Assembly: GCA_032622095.1 (NCBI GenBank)
Contig: CP136062.1
Location: 150,530,875-150,594,874, forward strand
Direction: 5' to 3'
Origin: Siphonodentalium dalli
Taxonomy: Eukaryota; Mollusca; Scaphopoda; Gadilida; Siphonodentaliidae
Length of the DNA stretch: 64,000 bases
Every line of letters starts with the position of its first letter. The stretch's first letter is position 1. Shown here piece after piece: positions 61,084 to 64,000 of the stretch. The notes under the pieces were generated by a model, which had not been told where the DNA came from, searched no databases, and saw only the letters and a list, made by a program, of their open reading frames with translations. Both the position numbers and the translations under genes were made by a program.

Positions 61084-61893
61084 TTATTGTAACCACTTAT
61101 GTTCGCGGATTTCAGAGAGGGTTATGCGTTTATTCACATCTGGTTCCAGAAGTCTCAATACTAAATCGACACAGTCATTCCCAACTTCGAGCGATTTTGG
61201 CAGCAGTGTTTCTCCGGGGGTTTGATTCTTCACAATTTTCTGGATATATGAGTTGCTGAATGGCATTCTTCCAAACACCAATGAGTACATAATTATGCCC
61301 AAGCTCCATATATCTGCCATAAATGGATCGTAGTTTTCGCCCCGTATTATTTCAGGGGAAATATATGAAGAGCTCCCACAGAAAGTATTGCTCAATTCCT
61401 CCATGTTGGACATGCGCCTCGCAAAGCCAAAGTCGGTTATCTTTGCTTTGCCATTTAAGTCGAGCAGGATATTTTCCAATTTGAGATCTCGGTGCGCTAT
61501 CTTCTGCTCATGCAGATTAACAACACCGTGAATAATTTGTTTGAATAATTGCTTTGCTTCGCCTTCGTTCATGGGGCCATTGTCAGTAATCTTGTCCAAG
61601 AGGTCACCTCCCCGAACCAGTTCCATGAAGATGTAAATATTTTCCTTCAGTTCGATAACATTATGCAGCTTGACAACGCTATCTGAACTAATGCTCGAGA
61701 GAACGTTTATTTCTCTCGGTAAGAACTTTACTAGGAACTCGGGTGAAGCATTCGTCTTATTGATTATTTTCACCGCCATTTCGACGGCTTTCTTTCCATT
61801 ATTGTATACGCATTCTCTGATCTTGCCGAACGACCCTTCGCCCAGCTTTCGACCCAGAATGTATCCTTTTTTCGCAAGAAATGAATTTTCCAT
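61084..61893 (-). CDS. TSSK-family protein kinase, copy K13
   Basis: Full 269-residue kinase on the far side of the transposon cluster, with G-loop, K42, D136, DFG and SPE intact. It has two private substitutions, E55V in FLVKFLP and K165E in SNMEEL. The first replaces a residue of the TSSK-typical FLEKFLPREI stretch before helix C; the effect is unknown. D189 is GAT as in the left part of the array rather than GAC as in K9-K12. TATA box kept. Confidence 0.9.
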   Translation of the reverse strand: MENSFLAKKGYILGRKLGEGSFGKIRECVYNNGKKAVEMAVKIINKTNASPEFLVKFLPREINVLSSISSDSVVKLHNVIELKENIYIFMELVRGGDLLDKITDNGPMNEGEAKQLFKQIIHGVVNLHEQKIAHRDLKLENILLDLNGKAKITDFGFARRMSNMEELSNTFCGSSSYISPEIIRGENYDPFMADIWSLGIIMYSLVFGRMPFSNSYIQKIVKNQTPGETLLPKSLEVGNDCVDLVLRLLEPDVNKRITLSEIREHKWLQ

Positions 61894-61981
61894 TTTTATT
61901 ATAGAAAGTTTGAACTTTGTCCATTTCCTTTATTTATAGATTTTATTCCAAACGACCCGAGCATCGGAGCGTGACCCTTGT

Positions 61982-63169
61982 CATAAAGGTCACGACATTG
62001 TCAACCGGACTTGGATGTATAAAAGCCTCCTTTATCAGAGATTTTTTCATTTACAATGTCCTGAAAAACTATTCCACTTTGGAGCAATGACAAGTTGAGA
62101 AACTTGGATTGTTCACTTTTGATTACGAAACAACTTTTACTATAAAAAAAAATCTGATGAAAGCAAGTTTCCGTGCATTTCACGGAAACTTGGAATTTCC
62201 CCACCCCCGCAATCGGTGAACGTCACAGACAAGTTATAAAGGTCACGACATTGCCAACCGGACATGGATGTATAAAAGCCTCCTTTATCAAAGATTTCTT
62301 CATTTACAATGTCCTGAAAAACTATTCCACTTTGGAGCAATGACAAGTTGAGAAACTTGGATTGTTCACTTTTGATTACGAAACTTTTACTATAAAAAAA
62401 ATCTGATGAATAAATGTTTTCGTGCATTTCACGGAAACTTGGAATTTACCCACCCCCGCAATCGATGAACGTCACAGACAAGTTATAAAGGTCACGACAT
62501 TGCCAACCGGACTTGGATGTATAAAAGCCTCCTTTATCAAAGATTTCTTCATTTACAATGTCCTGAAAAACTATTCCACTTTGGAGCAATGACAAGTTGA
62601 GAAACTTGGATAGTTCACTTTTGATTACGAAATAACTTTTACTATAAAAACAATCTGATGAAAGCATTTTACGGAAACTTGGAATTTCCCCGCCCCCGCA
62701 ATCGATGAACGTCACAGACAAGTTATAAAGGTCACGACATTGCCAACCGGACTTGGATGTATAAAAGCCTCCTTTATCAAAGATTTCTTCATTTACAATG
62801 TCCTGAAAAACTATTCCACTTTGGAGCAATGACAAGTTGAGAAACTTGGATTGTTCACTTTTGATTACGAAACAACTTTTACTATAAAAAAAATCTGATG
62901 AATAAATGTTTCCGCGCATTTCACGGAAACTTGGAATTTACCCACCCCCGCAATCGATGAACGTCACAGACAAGTTATAAAGGTCACGACATTGCCAACC
63001 GGACTTGGATGTATAAAAGCCTCCTTTATCAAAGATTTCTTCATTTACAATGTCCTGAAAAACTATTCCACTTTGGAGCAATGACAAGTTGAGAAACTTG
63101 GATTGTTCACTTTTGATTACGAAACAACTTTTACTATAAAAAAAATCTGATGAAAGCAAGTTTCCGTTT
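61982..63169 (+). repeat. 252-bp satellite array, block S17 (about 4.7 monomers)
   Basis: Contains a 4-bp deletion in the ACGAAACAACTT block (about 62383), a shortened hairpin (GAAAGCATTTTACGG at about 62663) and CCGCGCATTTC at about 62913. Ends in GTTTCCGTTT where T6 is inserted. Confidence 0.93.
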
Positions 63170-63815
63170 GGTGACACTCCACAGTTTCGAATGATCAGTA
63201 GGGGTGATTTTATAGATATAAAGTGCTAGTGGTTTCTGGCACCATTCATGTGGTATGTATATTGAGACAAGGTGGGATATGAATTTGTGTAATTTTAGAA
63301 GGTGTTCTAGACTGATGAAAAAATTAAGTGCAAGTGACCTTGACCCCACCCATAGACAGCAGTAGCGTTTTCTGCGAAACAGTGGCTCTAGATACTGGGT
63401 CAATTTTTTAGCACTCAAAATTTTCATCTGCGTTAAAAATTGATTTTCTGGAATATTCAACGGCGAAAGTTTGAAATTTTTTCACATTGATGTTGGAAGC
63501 CAGAGGCCTTTAAACCAACAAAGGTGACCATGCTTGAAAAAATCTGGTATTCGTGCCTCTTGGGTATGAAAATGCAATATTTTGGTCATTTTTTGAATAA
63601 AAATCACATATTCGATCAAAATATCAAGGGCCATAACTCTTGATAGCCCATATATTATGGAAATTATGTATCAAATTCTGAATGCCTATTCTGTACTAAT
63701 TTCAGGCATATATATATTGTCTATATGGTTTGGGATCATAATCCAGATAAATTTCAATGAATCTATGGGCCCCCTATTTCTGGGCCCATACCTGTTGAAA
63801 CTGTGGAGTGTCACC
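63170..63815 (-). mobile_element. T element T6, subtype A, reverse orientation (646 bp)
   Basis: Reverse complement of the T1-T3 subtype with intact 19-bp inverted termini. It is closest to T1 at the CACTTGCACTT position. Inserted in satellite on its left; joined through TTAA to an inverted U on its right. Confidence 0.88.
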
Positions 63816-64000
63816 TTAAAGACCAGCAAATAGCACCATTATCATCTGTCAACTTGACAAATATTTACATTGAAAATCATTTTTAGCAAATCTGCTCAGT
63901 TAGAAGGAACATTTTATGTTAAATACACCATTCTTCTATGGATATTCCAATACAGGTGGCCTTTAGACATATAAATTGGTGGGGATATGGAGTCTTGGAG
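63816..64000 (-). mobile_element. U segment U4, reverse orientation, cut by window end
   Basis: Begins TTAAAGACCAGCAAATAG, the complement of the U terminus, and continues to the window edge. The U-T junction is the same as at U2-T2 and U3-T3. Confidence 0.7.

Overview
This is eukaryotic, almost certainly metazoan DNA. It is AT-rich and repeat-dominated, with TATA-box promoters, intronless testis-type kinase genes, DNA transposons and no operon structure. The mix of long homopolymer C tracts, tandem gene/satellite arrays and short transposons with terminal inverted repeats would suit a bivalve or other mollusc, but nothing in the window proves the phylum.

Region 1 (1-48450) is one giant compound tandem array. 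Its base is a 252-bp satellite monomer in + orientation. Set into it at intervals is a roughly 1.03-kb cassette carrying an intronless gene on the - strand for a 269-residue protein kinase of the testis-specific serine kinase (TSSK) family. There are 12 full-length copies here plus two copies cut off after residue 191. A thirteenth full copy lies at 61084-61893 and an internal fragment at 52917-53170. Periods are nested: 252 bp (monomer), 1260/1513 bp (5/6-mers), 2773 bp (11-mer), kinase spacings of 7679, 4654 and 3394 bp, and block duplications of 12333 bp (left part) and 6650 bp (35-48 kb). The copies differ by very few substitutions, mostly synonymous. Two copies (37698-38507 and 44348-45157) have lost the catalytic aspartate of the HRD motif (HRY) and also carry a 646-bp transposon between their TATA box and start codon.

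Region 2 (48451-58933) is a transposon cluster inside the array. A 646-648 bp element, called T here, has the 19-bp terminal inverted repeat GGTGACACTCCACAGTTTC. It occurs eight times in the window in three sequence subtypes. In this cluster T alternates with a larger internal segment in the order T1-U1-U2-T2-U3-T3, then T4-I-T5. T4 and T5 appear identical by eye and flank a 4.45-kb internal region (I). That region holds a 635-residue DDE transposase-like gene (+ strand) and a convergent 136-residue His-Me finger endonuclease gene of the I-PpoI zinc-loop type (- strand). U is an 840-bp segment lacking both genes but resembling the two ends of I, so it looks like a non-autonomous version of the same element. 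A transposon with long terminal direct repeats that carries both a transposase and a homing-type endonuclease is the most unusual feature of the window.

Region 3 (58934-64000) resumes the array. It begins with an inverted piece of satellite, continues with normal satellite, the thirteenth kinase copy and more satellite, and ends with a T-U pair in reverse orientation that runs off the window.

The kinase copies are presumably expressed in male germ cells, as TSSKs are elsewhere, but this is inferred from family membership only. All percent-identity statements are by-eye reading, not alignment.
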